Source: Oxobacter pfennigii | GTDB taxonomy: Bacteria > Bacillota > Clostridia > Clostridiales > Oxobacteraceae | Direction of reading: 5' to 3' | Length of the DNA: 64,000 nt | Assembly: GCF_001317355.1 (NCBI RefSeq) | Contig: NZ_LKET01000027.1 | Span: 1 to 64,000 of the forward strand | Shown here: positions 57,661 to 64,000 of the stretch, one piece after another | Layout of the letters: each line of letters starts with the position of its first letter | How positions within the stretch are numbered: position 1 is the stretch's first letter | Notes under the pieces: model-generated | Databases searched by the model: none | Told to the model about the DNA's origin: nothing | The model's input: the letters and a program-made list of their open reading frames with translations, nothing else | Program-made: the position numbers and the translations under genes

Positions 57661-57870
57661 TATCTTAAATATGATTCATTAACTGCTACGTGACTATGAG
57701 ATTGTAAACTTGGCTGTTTTTAATATTAAGGGACACTTCTCACTTTGTTGAGAAATGTCCCCAGCTTATTGCCATAACTTGCTGTCGCTCAAACAACGGC
57801 ACAGCTTTCCTTCGCCTAGTTAACAGTCTCTATAGCAACTCCGCAGTGTTCATTTCATCATATTAAGATA
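57661..57870. repeat. S-family structured intergenic element (S2)
   Basis: About 210 bp related to S1 in reverse complement. Outer arms TATCTTAAATATGAT and ATCATATTAAGATA pair although their outermost bases differ wholly from S1. The central hairpin GGGACACTTCTCA/TGAGAAATGTCCC (57730-57761) and the GAGATTGT/ACAGTCTC inner stem correspond to those of S1. Shared blocks are CTCAAACAA and GCTACGT. It lies between the FtsA-like gene and the end of the surface-fibre operon. Confidence 0.78.
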
Positions 57871-57890
57871 GCTCCCTTGAAACATACTAA

Positions 57891-58994
57891 TTATTTAACT
57901 GAAAAAATAAAACTGCCCGTTAAGCTCTTTCCCATGTAAATATTATGGTCGGCGTTAACCGGGGCGAATACACATTCTATAATAAAGTCCTTCTCTTTGT
58001 TCATCCGGGGCGGCAGGTTGGATGTCAGGGTGAGATTTATACCGTTCAAGCCGGCAACAGTTGCTTTGCCATAGGTTTTTCCCTCAGGAAGAGTAATGAG
58101 CTTGCTGTCAAACTTCATGCTGTTCACTATGATTTGAGTTCCCAAATCAGGGTATGACGGGATACAGCTGAAATATGCCGACAATTGCGCCTTTCCGGTG
58201 CCGGTATTTTTTATATGGTATACTGCAGTGAATTTGTCTCCAGGTGAGGCGTTCATGATATTAAAAGGGGTGGACTCCTCAAAGATTTGTTTATCTATTA
58301 TGATGGTTTTTTCTTCTTTATTTCGATTCTTATTGTTTGTCTTATTGGGCAATAAAGGGTTTACCCTGTTTAAAATATCAAGTGCGATATTTAACGGCAT
58401 AAAATAATAACCGCTTGGCATTATAGTATTGTATGTCGAAGGAGATAAAAAATTAATAATGTTTTTCTGCGGTGAAATATTGACGGGATAGCCTGTATTA
58501 ATGCCTCTTGTTGTTAAATTTAAAGTAGATGTGAGAAAATATGAGAGCAGGTATCTGTCAATGCCCTGTATACGCTCTATAATTAATCCTGACTCTTTTA
58601 ATCTATTCTCAATCACTGGCGGTATGCTGTTTATATCTCCGATTATTATTATTTTTGATGGTGAAAGCTTATGTATTTCCTGTACAATCTGCATAGAAAT
58701 ATCATTATACCCGCTAAAATATACCGGCACATTAAGCCTTGCAGAAAGTGAGCCTGCAAGCAGGGCATCCGAAAAATTTCTCCAACTTGCCAGTATTATA
58801 TATTGGGATGATATTGAGCCGGCCTGTGATACATTTATGGAGTTATGGAATCTGCCCATACCCAACAAAATATTGAAGGGCAGAGTATTTGCCCCCGGCA
58901 TGGCTGCAGCTTTTATATTGCAATACAATAGGCTGTTAAGCAAGATATATGCAGTTGTAATAAAGGTGATATAACGCAGCCTTTTATCCTGCAT
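57891..58994 (-). CDS. Exported CW_binding_2-like protein with TasA-like C-terminal domain
   Basis: This 367-residue protein has an N-terminal signal segment (about 7-30). A single cell-wall-binding repeat-2-like domain follows, seen as ILASWRNFSDALLAGSLSAR, NVPVYFSGYNDIS and SPSKIIIIGDINSIPPVIEN. After a linker rich in Asn/Lys, the C-terminal part (PGDKFTAVYHIKNTGTGKAQ) resembles the beta-sandwich of TasA/camelysin-type fibre proteins. The combination suggests a wall-attached adaptor for the fibres made by the same operon (inference). It is the last gene of the sipW operon, with AAAGGAG before its ATG. Confidence 0.75.
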   Translation of the reverse strand: MQDKRLRYITFITTAYILLNSLLYCNIKAAAMPGANTLPFNILLGMGRFHNSINVSQAGSISSQYIILASWRNFSDALLAGSLSARLNVPVYFSGYNDISMQIVQEIHKLSPSKIIIIGDINSIPPVIENRLKESGLIIERIQGIDRYLLSYFLTSTLNLTTRGINTGYPVNISPQKNIINFLSPSTYNTIMPSGYYFMPLNIALDILNRVNPLLPNKTNNKNRNKEEKTIIIDKQIFEESTPFNIMNASPGDKFTAVYHIKNTGTGKAQLSAYFSCIPSYPDLGTQIIVNSMKFDSKLITLPEGKTYGKATVAGLNGINLTLTSNLPPRMNKEKDFIIECVFAPVNADHNIYMGKSLTGSFIFSVK

Positions 58995-59011
58995 GACTTT
59001 TGCTCCTTTAG

Positions 59012-60298
59012 TTAATTATTCCGGCTATTTTGTCTATTTTCATTATTTCCGTCAACCTCTTCGTCATTTACAGGCTGTTCAATGGGGTCATTTATAGGAT
59101 TGCTGTTCTGATTCTCTTCACCAGTCACACCGGCGCCGTTATGTTCCACCTGATTATTTTCCTGACCGCCCTTTAGCGCATCTTCAGCATTCCCGATTGG
59201 ATCATCCTGATTATTGCCGCTATTTTGCCCATTTTCGACACCGTCAGTTCCTGCTTCAGCGTTATCATCGCCGTTTTCTGCATCTTCCGTCTCATGAGAA
59301 GAATTTTCATCATTTTGAACGCTATTTTCTATATCCTGCTGACCAGAATTTTCGACTTCTGTATTTGTTTCCTCCGTTGTATCAATAGTTTCCGGCAGCT
59401 TTTCCCTATTATCCAAATCAAGTCCTGCATTCTGTTCTTTAAGTGAATTTACTTCATCTTCCAAAGAGATAATAACGGCTTCAAGCTCAAATATTTTATT
59501 CTCTTTATCTGCTATTTCTATTCCCATGCTTTCATTCTCATGGTCCAGCTCCTGAGCTGTATCATATAGTCTATCAACATATTCAATTAAGCCTGGAGTC
59601 AAAGCCTTCAGCAATCTCAATTGTTCTTTTGAAAATGAAAATTCAAACATATCCTCCGAGAATTTTTCATTTACTCCCAATCCGGCTGCAATGTTATCCA
59701 CAATATCCTCATCCCAGATGCCGTATCGGACAATATATAACAATAATTCAGTCAGTTCATCGTTAAGGCTGCTGTCCCCTGTAATATTCTCTTCATTTTC
59801 CAGAGCTTCAATAAAGGAAGCCTTTAAAAAATCACCTTTAAATGTGAAGGCAAGGCCTTCATCGATAAACTCATTTAAATACTTTACTTTTATTTCACCT
59901 GTAAAGTCTTCTTCATTCTGCAAAAGCTCAAGATACTGCCTCAGTGTAACTCTGACTTTAATGGGAACTTCAATGCTGTCAGCAATTCTGACAGGGTTTA
60001 ACGGAGACACATATTGGGCAGCTTCTCCTTCAACAGAGAAAAATATCAAAGGGCTGTCAGTTATTTCAGCTGATTTTGCCAGCCGTATCTTATCGGGATT
60101 AATTGTCTCCATATTTATAACCGCTATTATTGAATCTGCCGTTCCTACCTGAACATCCATATTGGCAGAGGCAGCTGACGAAAACCAGGAATATACATTC
60201 TGACCGGAGAAAAAAGCAAGGGAGATAAGCACACCGGCTGCTAATATTATGTTTATCCTTATAATTGTCAACATTGATTTGTTATTTACATCTTTCAA
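59012..60298 (-). CDS. SipW-dependent-type secreted protein with acidic Asn/Gln-rich tail
   Basis: This is a 428-residue exported protein. Its signal region (IILAAGVLISLAFFSGQ then VYSWFSSAASANMDVQVGTA) has the AWFS-type ending of proteins processed by SipW-like peptidases. A folded part follows (about 45-230) with TasA-like features. A coiled coil (about 240-290, IADKENKIFELEAVIISLED) comes next, and then a long low-complexity tail rich in Asn, Gln, Glu and Asp with no wall-sorting motif. The start is TTG 60298 after GGGAGG. It is likely a minor component or assembly factor of the extracellular fibre. I recognise no named homologue. Confidence 0.78.
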   Translation of the reverse strand: MKDVNNKSMLTIIRINIILAAGVLISLAFFSGQNVYSWFSSAASANMDVQVGTADSIIAVINMETINPDKIRLAKSAEITDSPLIFFSVEGEAAQYVSPLNPVRIADSIEVPIKVRVTLRQYLELLQNEEDFTGEIKVKYLNEFIDEGLAFTFKGDFLKASFIEALENEENITGDSSLNDELTELLLYIVRYGIWDEDIVDNIAAGLGVNEKFSEDMFEFSFSKEQLRLLKALTPGLIEYVDRLYDTAQELDHENESMGIEIADKENKIFELEAVIISLEDEVNSLKEQNAGLDLDNREKLPETIDTTEETNTEVENSGQQDIENSVQNDENSSHETEDAENGDDNAEAGTDGVENGQNSGNNQDDPIGNAEDALKGGQENNQVEHNGAGVTGEENQNSNPINDPIEQPVNDEEVDGNNENRQNSRNN

Positions 60299-60395
60299 TA
60301 TGCTTACCTCCCATCATGGTAATTTATCTTTCTTTCAGATTAATTAATTGATTTTTCGCCGAATCAAACTTCCGTCCGTCAAACCTAATAATTTT

Positions 60396-61187
60396 CTATC
60401 TGTATAATTCAGCGCTGTCTTTTAAATAATCTTCCTGTCCCGCAAGAGCACCATCAGGCAGCTCCAATGCTTCTTCAAAATCATTTAATGCAGCCTGATT
60501 GATTTGTGTTGCTTTAACTATATAACCTAAACTTGCGGATTGTCCTTGTTCTGTTGCCGTGTCTTTATATTTAATTCTGAAGCTTATTTCATAATATCCT
60601 TTAGCGCCTACGCCTTCCATATCCCACGAGTCTCCGTTTGTCATAAAATCTAACGGGCCTTTGCCTGTTATCCAGTTATAAAGATCTTTAGTACCTCCGG
60701 CTGCTTCAAACTTTTCTGCCTGGCCGCCTCTAATAAAACAGTCTTGGTTTATTGCGGTACCATAGTAAGGGTCATTATCATCATCTCTATGCTCCCAGCG
60801 GAGAACTTCTTCTCCTCCGTCCTTAAAATACTCTACTTTATAGTCATAAAACTCATAATCCTTAAAAAGATGATAAGAACTATCCTCCGGTTCCGGACTC
60901 ATGGTGAACCTGCCAAATATAGCCGCCGGAAGAGTACCTGTATTTTTCACTATGACTTTAAACTCTTCGGTAACATCACCCGGCTGCATATTAGCAATGT
61001 TGAAGTTTATTCTATTTTCTTCATTCTCCAAAACTGTGCTGCCATCGGTGCTTACCGACAAAGTACCTGCCGTGATTACATTTCCTGCACTTGTCTCAGT
61101 ACTTGAAAACCATGCATATGAGCCTATCCTAAATCCCAATGCAATAGACCCGATTAGTATCAAACCAAGTAATATTCTTTTTTTCAT
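60396..61187 (-). CDS. TasA/CalY-like SipW-dependent fibre protein
   Basis: This is a 263-residue secreted protein of the camelysin/TasA type. The signal sequence MKKRILLGLILIGSIALGFR ends in IGSYAWFSSTETS, the SipW-cognate pattern. The mature start, NVITAGTLSVSTDG, and NMQPGDVTEEFKVIVKNTG are standard for the family, whose members form biofilm matrix fibres in Bacillus. The start at ATG 61187 follows AGGAGG. The gene lies 126 bp after sipW and in front of two further SipW-linked genes. It is the probable main fibre subunit. Confidence 0.88.
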   Translation of the reverse strand: MKKRILLGLILIGSIALGFRIGSYAWFSSTETSAGNVITAGTLSVSTDGSTVLENEENRINFNIANMQPGDVTEEFKVIVKNTGTLPAAIFGRFTMSPEPEDSSYHLFKDYEFYDYKVEYFKDGGEEVLRWEHRDDDNDPYYGTAINQDCFIRGGQAEKFEAAGGTKDLYNWITGKGPLDFMTNGDSWDMEGVGAKGYYEISFRIKYKDTATEQGQSASLGYIVKATQINQAALNDFEEALELPDGALAGQEDYLKDSAELYR

Positions 61188-61313
61188 TGCTGAACCTCCT
61201 ATATTCAAAATATATAACATCATGTTTGTCCTTTAAGTCACTGAATCAAAACTAAAACTGAGCTCCATAAAACATAATTTACTGTGTTGCTACTTATACA
61301 AGCTTTCATATGG

Positions 61314-61880
61314 CTACTCCTTATTCCCTGCATCTGCACTTCTGTTTAATTCCTCACTGCCTGACCAGCTCGAAACACCCTCATCTTTACCTAAAAACAG
61401 AAATATCGCCGGCAGAACTATGAATATAAAAAATCCTGCCCCGCTTCTTATAAAATTAGCAATATACCCTCCGAAAGGTATTCTCAGCATCATTACGCCT
61501 TCCAGCCTTTCAGGCTGTACGAATTCTCCGTCAAAAGCATTGTTTGCATCACCCTTTGTCAAAAACAAAGGTGCATTGTTATAGTCAATAACATCGGCCA
61601 CTCTATGGGTGACGTAGATATCGTTGTCCACATTATAGGTAATGATGTCTCCTATTTTTATATTTGAAGCTTTTGTTTCCCGGGAAATTATCATATCACC
61701 GGCATGAATTGCCGGATGCATACTGTCAGACAGGATGGCCAAAAACCCGAAGCCAAAAACCTTTGGAATGCGTCCCGGATTTTTTATGTTAGAAATAATC
61801 TGAAATAAAGATAGGAATATAACCGTCAATAACAACAAACTCAGTAAATTTGCTGCCCATTTTTTAATTTTTTTTGGCAT
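61314..61880 (-). CDS. sipW: SipW-type signal peptidase I
   Basis: This is a 188-residue membrane peptidase of the ER/archaeal-type signal peptidase I branch, with TM helices near residues 11-30 and 145-165. The catalytic Ser lies in AILSDSMHPAIHAGDMI; instead of a lysine, the general base is the His in YVTHRVADVI, as in SipW of Bacillus. GDANNAFDGEFV is the third conserved block. It should remove signal peptides from the TasA-like products encoded downstream. GAGGAGG precedes the ATG, and TTGAAG with TAATAA (18 bp apart) upstream may be the promoter. Confidence 0.93.
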   Translation of the reverse strand: MPKKIKKWAANLLSLLLLTVIFLSLFQIISNIKNPGRIPKVFGFGFLAILSDSMHPAIHAGDMIISRETKASNIKIGDIITYNVDNDIYVTHRVADVIDYNNAPLFLTKGDANNAFDGEFVQPERLEGVMMLRIPFGGYIANFIRSGAGFFIFIVLPAIFLFLGKDEGVSSWSGSEELNRSADAGNKE

Positions 61881-62096
61881 CTTTCCTCCTCTTCTCTTAA
61901 TATTATTAAATAGAGGTATTTGTCCACTTCAAAGAGCATATGCCCCTTCTATCTGTCCATTATTTTCCATTTAGAAAGATGTTATACATAGAAAACAAAA
62001 TATTTTTACATAACTGTGCAGGCCTGAAAAAATGTATAAATTAATACTCAAGTGGAGATAAATCTAAGAGCAGCTAATTGTGCAGGAGGTAAAAAT

Positions 62097-62225
62097 ATGC
62101 TGAAAACCATATTTATTGCCATAATAAGCGGCAGCTTCGGGTTTTTGCTGTGTGCCCTTCTTACAGCATCAAAAAATGCTGAAAGATATATGGAGGAAGA
62201 CGTTAAGAAAAACAATAAAATATGA
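62097..62225 (+). CDS. Small membrane protein, DUF3789-like (42 aa)
   Basis: A strong ribosome site AGGAGG stands five bases before ATG. The peptide begins MLKTIFIAIISGSFGFLLCA, a single membrane helix, and continues with LLTASKNAERYMEED and a basic tail. This resembles DUF3789-type small Firmicutes proteins. A proper terminator follows 25 bp after the stop. Its position between the fibre operon and the exopolysaccharide genes is notable, but its function is unknown. The 215 bp upstream hold no other recognised element. Confidence 0.75.
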   Translation: MLKTIFIAIISGSFGFLLCALLTASKNAERYMEEDVKKNNKI

Positions 62226-62249
62226 ATGCCTGCCGTATCCTTGAAAATT

Positions 62250-62284
62250 AAAAAAGCTTTCCTTATTTTTAAAGAAAGCTTTTT
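62250..62284. terminator. Terminator between the two small genes
   Basis: AAAAAGCTTTC pairs with GAAAGCTTTTT over an AT-rich 12-nt loop, with A/T-runs at both sides. It can serve the plus-strand small membrane protein and the convergent small gene at 62306. Confidence 0.85.
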
Positions 62285-62305
62285 GCATTTCAAGTCATTT
62301 CAAAT

Positions 62306-62485
62306 TTATTCATTTATAACGGAATGCAATTTGTTTGAATACTCGGATATAATCCTATCTATATTTTCTTTAGTCAATTCGGATTTTTTTAATTCCCTGC
62401 CGTGAAACATACGATATAGTTCCTTGGCATAATCAATTTGCGACTGTGTCGGCCCATCCGGCTTTTTTCTGGTACCAAAAAACAT
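62306..62485 (-). CDS. Small helical protein (59 aa), unknown
   Basis: This frame on the minus strand has an excellent GAGGAGG site seven bases before ATG. It begins MFFGTRKKPDGPTQSQIDYA and is otherwise helical and charged (KELYRMFHGRELKKSELTKE). No signal peptide or membrane segment is seen, and I recognise no family. It shares a terminator with the convergent small membrane protein and diverges from the exopolysaccharide genes. Coding support comes from the ribosome site, the clean context and amino-acid composition only. Confidence 0.65.
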   Translation of the reverse strand: MFFGTRKKPDGPTQSQIDYAKELYRMFHGRELKKSELTKENIDRIISEYSNKLHSVINE

Positions 62486-62840
62486 TTTTCATCCTCCTCA
62501 AGCAGTTATTTATCATTTGTAAAACAGTTAAATCTAAAATCGTATAAATAATATTCTTTTAATTAAACTTTCAATTAAACTTTTAATATAATTTATATTC
62601 CATTATAACATCTTTCGTCATATTTTCCATATATTTTATATGTTTTGTCAGCTTATCTAAAAAAATTTTTCAGTAAATGCTAATACTTGGAGACTCCAAC
62701 TTTATCTGGTAGAATATAATTAACGGCATAAAAAAAATATATGGAATACCATTTAAAATATCTGATTATCACTTCTATATTAGTCTGTTCGACAAAACTA
62801 AAGTTAAAATGCTTGAATGATTTAAAAGAGAGGAAAAATA
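62486..62840. promoter_or_regulatory. AT-rich intergenic region upstream of the CpsB gene
   Basis: This is 355 bp of very AT-rich DNA. A TATAAT-like box near 62715 (AGAATATAAT) and a small palindrome TTGGAGACTCCAA (62687-62699) are the only features I see; no well-spaced -35 accompanies the box. It may hold regulatory sites for the exopolysaccharide genes, but none can be named. Confidence 0.3.
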
Positions 62841-63617
62841 ATGTACGATATCCATTGCCACATACTCCCCGATATTGATGACGGAGCAGATGACATAAAT
62901 GACAGCCGGCAGTTGTGCACCATAGCAGTAAATCAGGGAATAAACACAATTATTGCAACACCTCATTTTGTTGAAAATGAAATGGAAAGCGACAAAAATG
63001 AAGTTATTGAAAAGACATCTCTTTTAAATGAGGACTGCATAAAAAGAGATGTCAGCCTGACGATACTGACCGGAATGGAAATTTATTTTTCACCGAATAT
63101 TGTGGAATTGTATGAAAAAGGAGTCTTATTGACCCTTAACAACACTAAATATATTTTGATTGAGCTTCCCATGTACTCACAATTGCCTCCTTATTTTGAA
63201 GATGTAATCTTTCATTTGAAAATAAAGGGATTGATTCCCGTCCTGGCCCATCCTGAAAGATATAAATGCGTCATAGAGGAGCCCAACCTTGTCTGTGATT
63301 TTATTGAAAGCGGCTGCGTTATTCAGGTGAACTGCGGAAGTATTGACGGTATGTTCGGCAAAACCGTTCAAAAGACAGCCCACACATTATTAAAACATAA
63401 CATGGTTCATATAATAGCCAGCGATAACCATTCAATCAGCAAAAGAGTATCATTTTTAGGTAATACTTTTAATACGGTATCTGAGAAGTACGGGCACGGT
63501 TTTACTGATAATCTGTTTATAAACAACCCTTTAAAAATAATAAAGGGAGAGACAATTGAAACAGGAAAAGCCGTAAAAATCAAAAAAAATTTATTTAAAT
63601 TTTGGCACGTCAAATAA
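62841..63617 (+). CDS. CpsB/YwqE-type PHP protein-tyrosine phosphatase
   Basis: This 258-residue cytoplasmic metal-dependent phosphatase has the PHP fold. The first metal motif is DIHCHILPDIDDGA, then ATPHFVENEM, GMEIYFSPN, LAHPERYKCV, and SDNHS near the C-terminus. Proteins of this group dephosphorylate the tyrosine kinase that controls capsule or exopolysaccharide chain synthesis. The Wzz-domain gene directly follows, so this is the start of an EPS/capsule cluster. AGAGAGG precedes the ATG. Confidence 0.93.
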   Translation: MYDIHCHILPDIDDGADDINDSRQLCTIAVNQGINTIIATPHFVENEMESDKNEVIEKTSLLNEDCIKRDVSLTILTGMEIYFSPNIVELYEKGVLLTLNNTKYILIELPMYSQLPPYFEDVIFHLKIKGLIPVLAHPERYKCVIEEPNLVCDFIESGCVIQVNCGSIDGMFGKTVQKTAHTLLKHNMVHIIASDNHSISKRVSFLGNTFNTVSEKYGHGFTDNLFINNPLKIIKGETIETGKAVKIKKNLFKFWHVK

Positions 63618-63695
63618 AGCTATATAACACGATTGCCCACTCTCAGCCGGGACTTCCTATTTATGATTTACTGATGCTTACAGAATTTTATTTCG

Positions 63696-63724
63696 TTGAT
63701 TAACATTATTTATTATAGTAAAAT
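63696..63724 (+). promoter_or_regulatory. Promoter of the Wzz-domain gene
   Basis: TTGATT (63696-63701) and TAAAAT (63719-63724) have a 17-bp spacer, about 70 bp before the start codon, giving the downstream EPS genes a promoter separate from the phosphatase. Confidence 0.6.
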
Positions 63725-63796
63725 ATGTAATGTATATATATTCAAAAAAATATATTTGTTGCCTGCGTAAATAATACAGAATGAGAGGATAAAAAA

Positions 63797-64000
63797 ATGG
63801 AGTTACTGGAATATCTGCATATCATTCGTAAACGTATATGGATAATTATTTTGGTAACACTGATTGCTGCATTAGCAAGCGGACTTGTAAGCATATTTTT
63901 ATTAAATCCAGTGTATGAAGCAAAAGCCACCATGATAATTGGACGAACTCCCAATAATGACAACGAGCGGATGCAGTATAATGACGTTTTAATGTATCAG
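63797..64000 (+). CDS. Wzz-domain chain-length/tyrosine kinase modulator protein (partial)
   Basis: This is the first 68 residues of a gene that continues past the window. MELLEYLHIIRKRIWIIILV is the classic start of Wzz/YveK/CapA proteins: a short cytoplasmic helix, then TM1 (about 14-36), then NPVYEAKATMIIGR at the start of the extracytoplasmic domain. These proteins set polysaccharide chain length and activate the partner tyrosine kinase. AGAGG precedes the ATG. It is expected to be followed by the kinase and glycosyltransferases. Confidence 0.9.
   Translation, partial: MELLEYLHIIRKRIWIIILVTLIAALASGLVSIFLLNPVYEAKATMIIGRTPNNDNERMQYNDVLMYQ

Overview
The window looks like a chromosomal segment of a low-GC, Gram-positive, endospore-forming anaerobe of the class Clostridia. 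The evidence is the AT-rich intergenic DNA with sigma-A type promoters, strong AGGAGG ribosome sites, frequent TTG and GTG starts, the spore-coat operon cotJABC, a Spo0E-type phosphatase, PdaA, and Firmicutes-style RNA regulation (SAM-I riboswitch, PyrR site, cobalamin riboswitch, leader-peptide attenuator). No species is claimed.

Layout. 1-540: 5' end of a 16S rRNA gene (minus strand) with leader and two tandem promoters. 0.6-8 kb: small coiled-coil/zinc-ribbon proteins, a DUF2680 secreted protein, MntP, a beta-CASP RNase-like hydrolase, a C39 peptidase, a Spo0E-like protein and a PyrR-attenuated uracil permease. 8-12.2 kb: a signalling operon (PAS-PP2C phosphatase, RsbW-like kinase, chemoreceptor, STAS protein) with no sigma factor beside it. 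12.5-16.5 kb: a heterodimeric ABC exporter behind a 23-codon leader peptide and two tandem terminators. 16.8-17.3 kb: tRNA-Ser and RNase P RNA. 17.3-20 kb: a GPH transporter with a URO-D-family protein. 20.2-22 kb: SAM riboswitch-metA, then lspA. 22.3-26.5 kb: a MerR-methyltransferase fusion leading an operon with two DegT-type aminotransferases, then a Cu/Zn-SOD family gene. 26.6-28.9 kb: a LexA-box promoter driving a radical SAM DNA-repair pair. 29-30.8 kb: MATE pump and MarR regulator. 30.8-32.5 kb: cobalamin riboswitch with alpha-ribazole salvage genes. 32.5-36.7 kb: RND pump and adaptor. 37-42.5 kb: YafK-like transpeptidase, cotJABC, PdaA, PepT, TrpS. 42.5-44 kb: a RAYT transposase flanked by REP-like repeats. 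44-52.7 kb: one giant cyclic beta-1,2-glucan synthase-like gene. 53-57.6 kb: DUF1015, a HAD phosphatase and an FtsA-like ATPase. 57.9-61.9 kb: a sipW/TasA-like surface-fibre operon. 62-64 kb: two tiny genes, then the start of an exopolysaccharide cluster (CpsB phosphatase, Wzz-like protein cut by the window end).

Three intergenic repeat families cut across this layout. Family R is a roughly 200-bp imperfect palindrome with bidirectional-terminator ends. It has four large copies and three shrunken derivatives, and the outer stem changes by compensatory substitutions. Family S is a roughly 210-bp element present twice, with a central hairpin and outer arms that also covary. The third is a REP-like GTTAACCGTCCC family that flanks the RAYT gene and recurs as a three-unit array at 54.5 kb. 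With the leader-peptide attenuator and the sipW/TasA-EPS island, these are the most interesting parts of the window.
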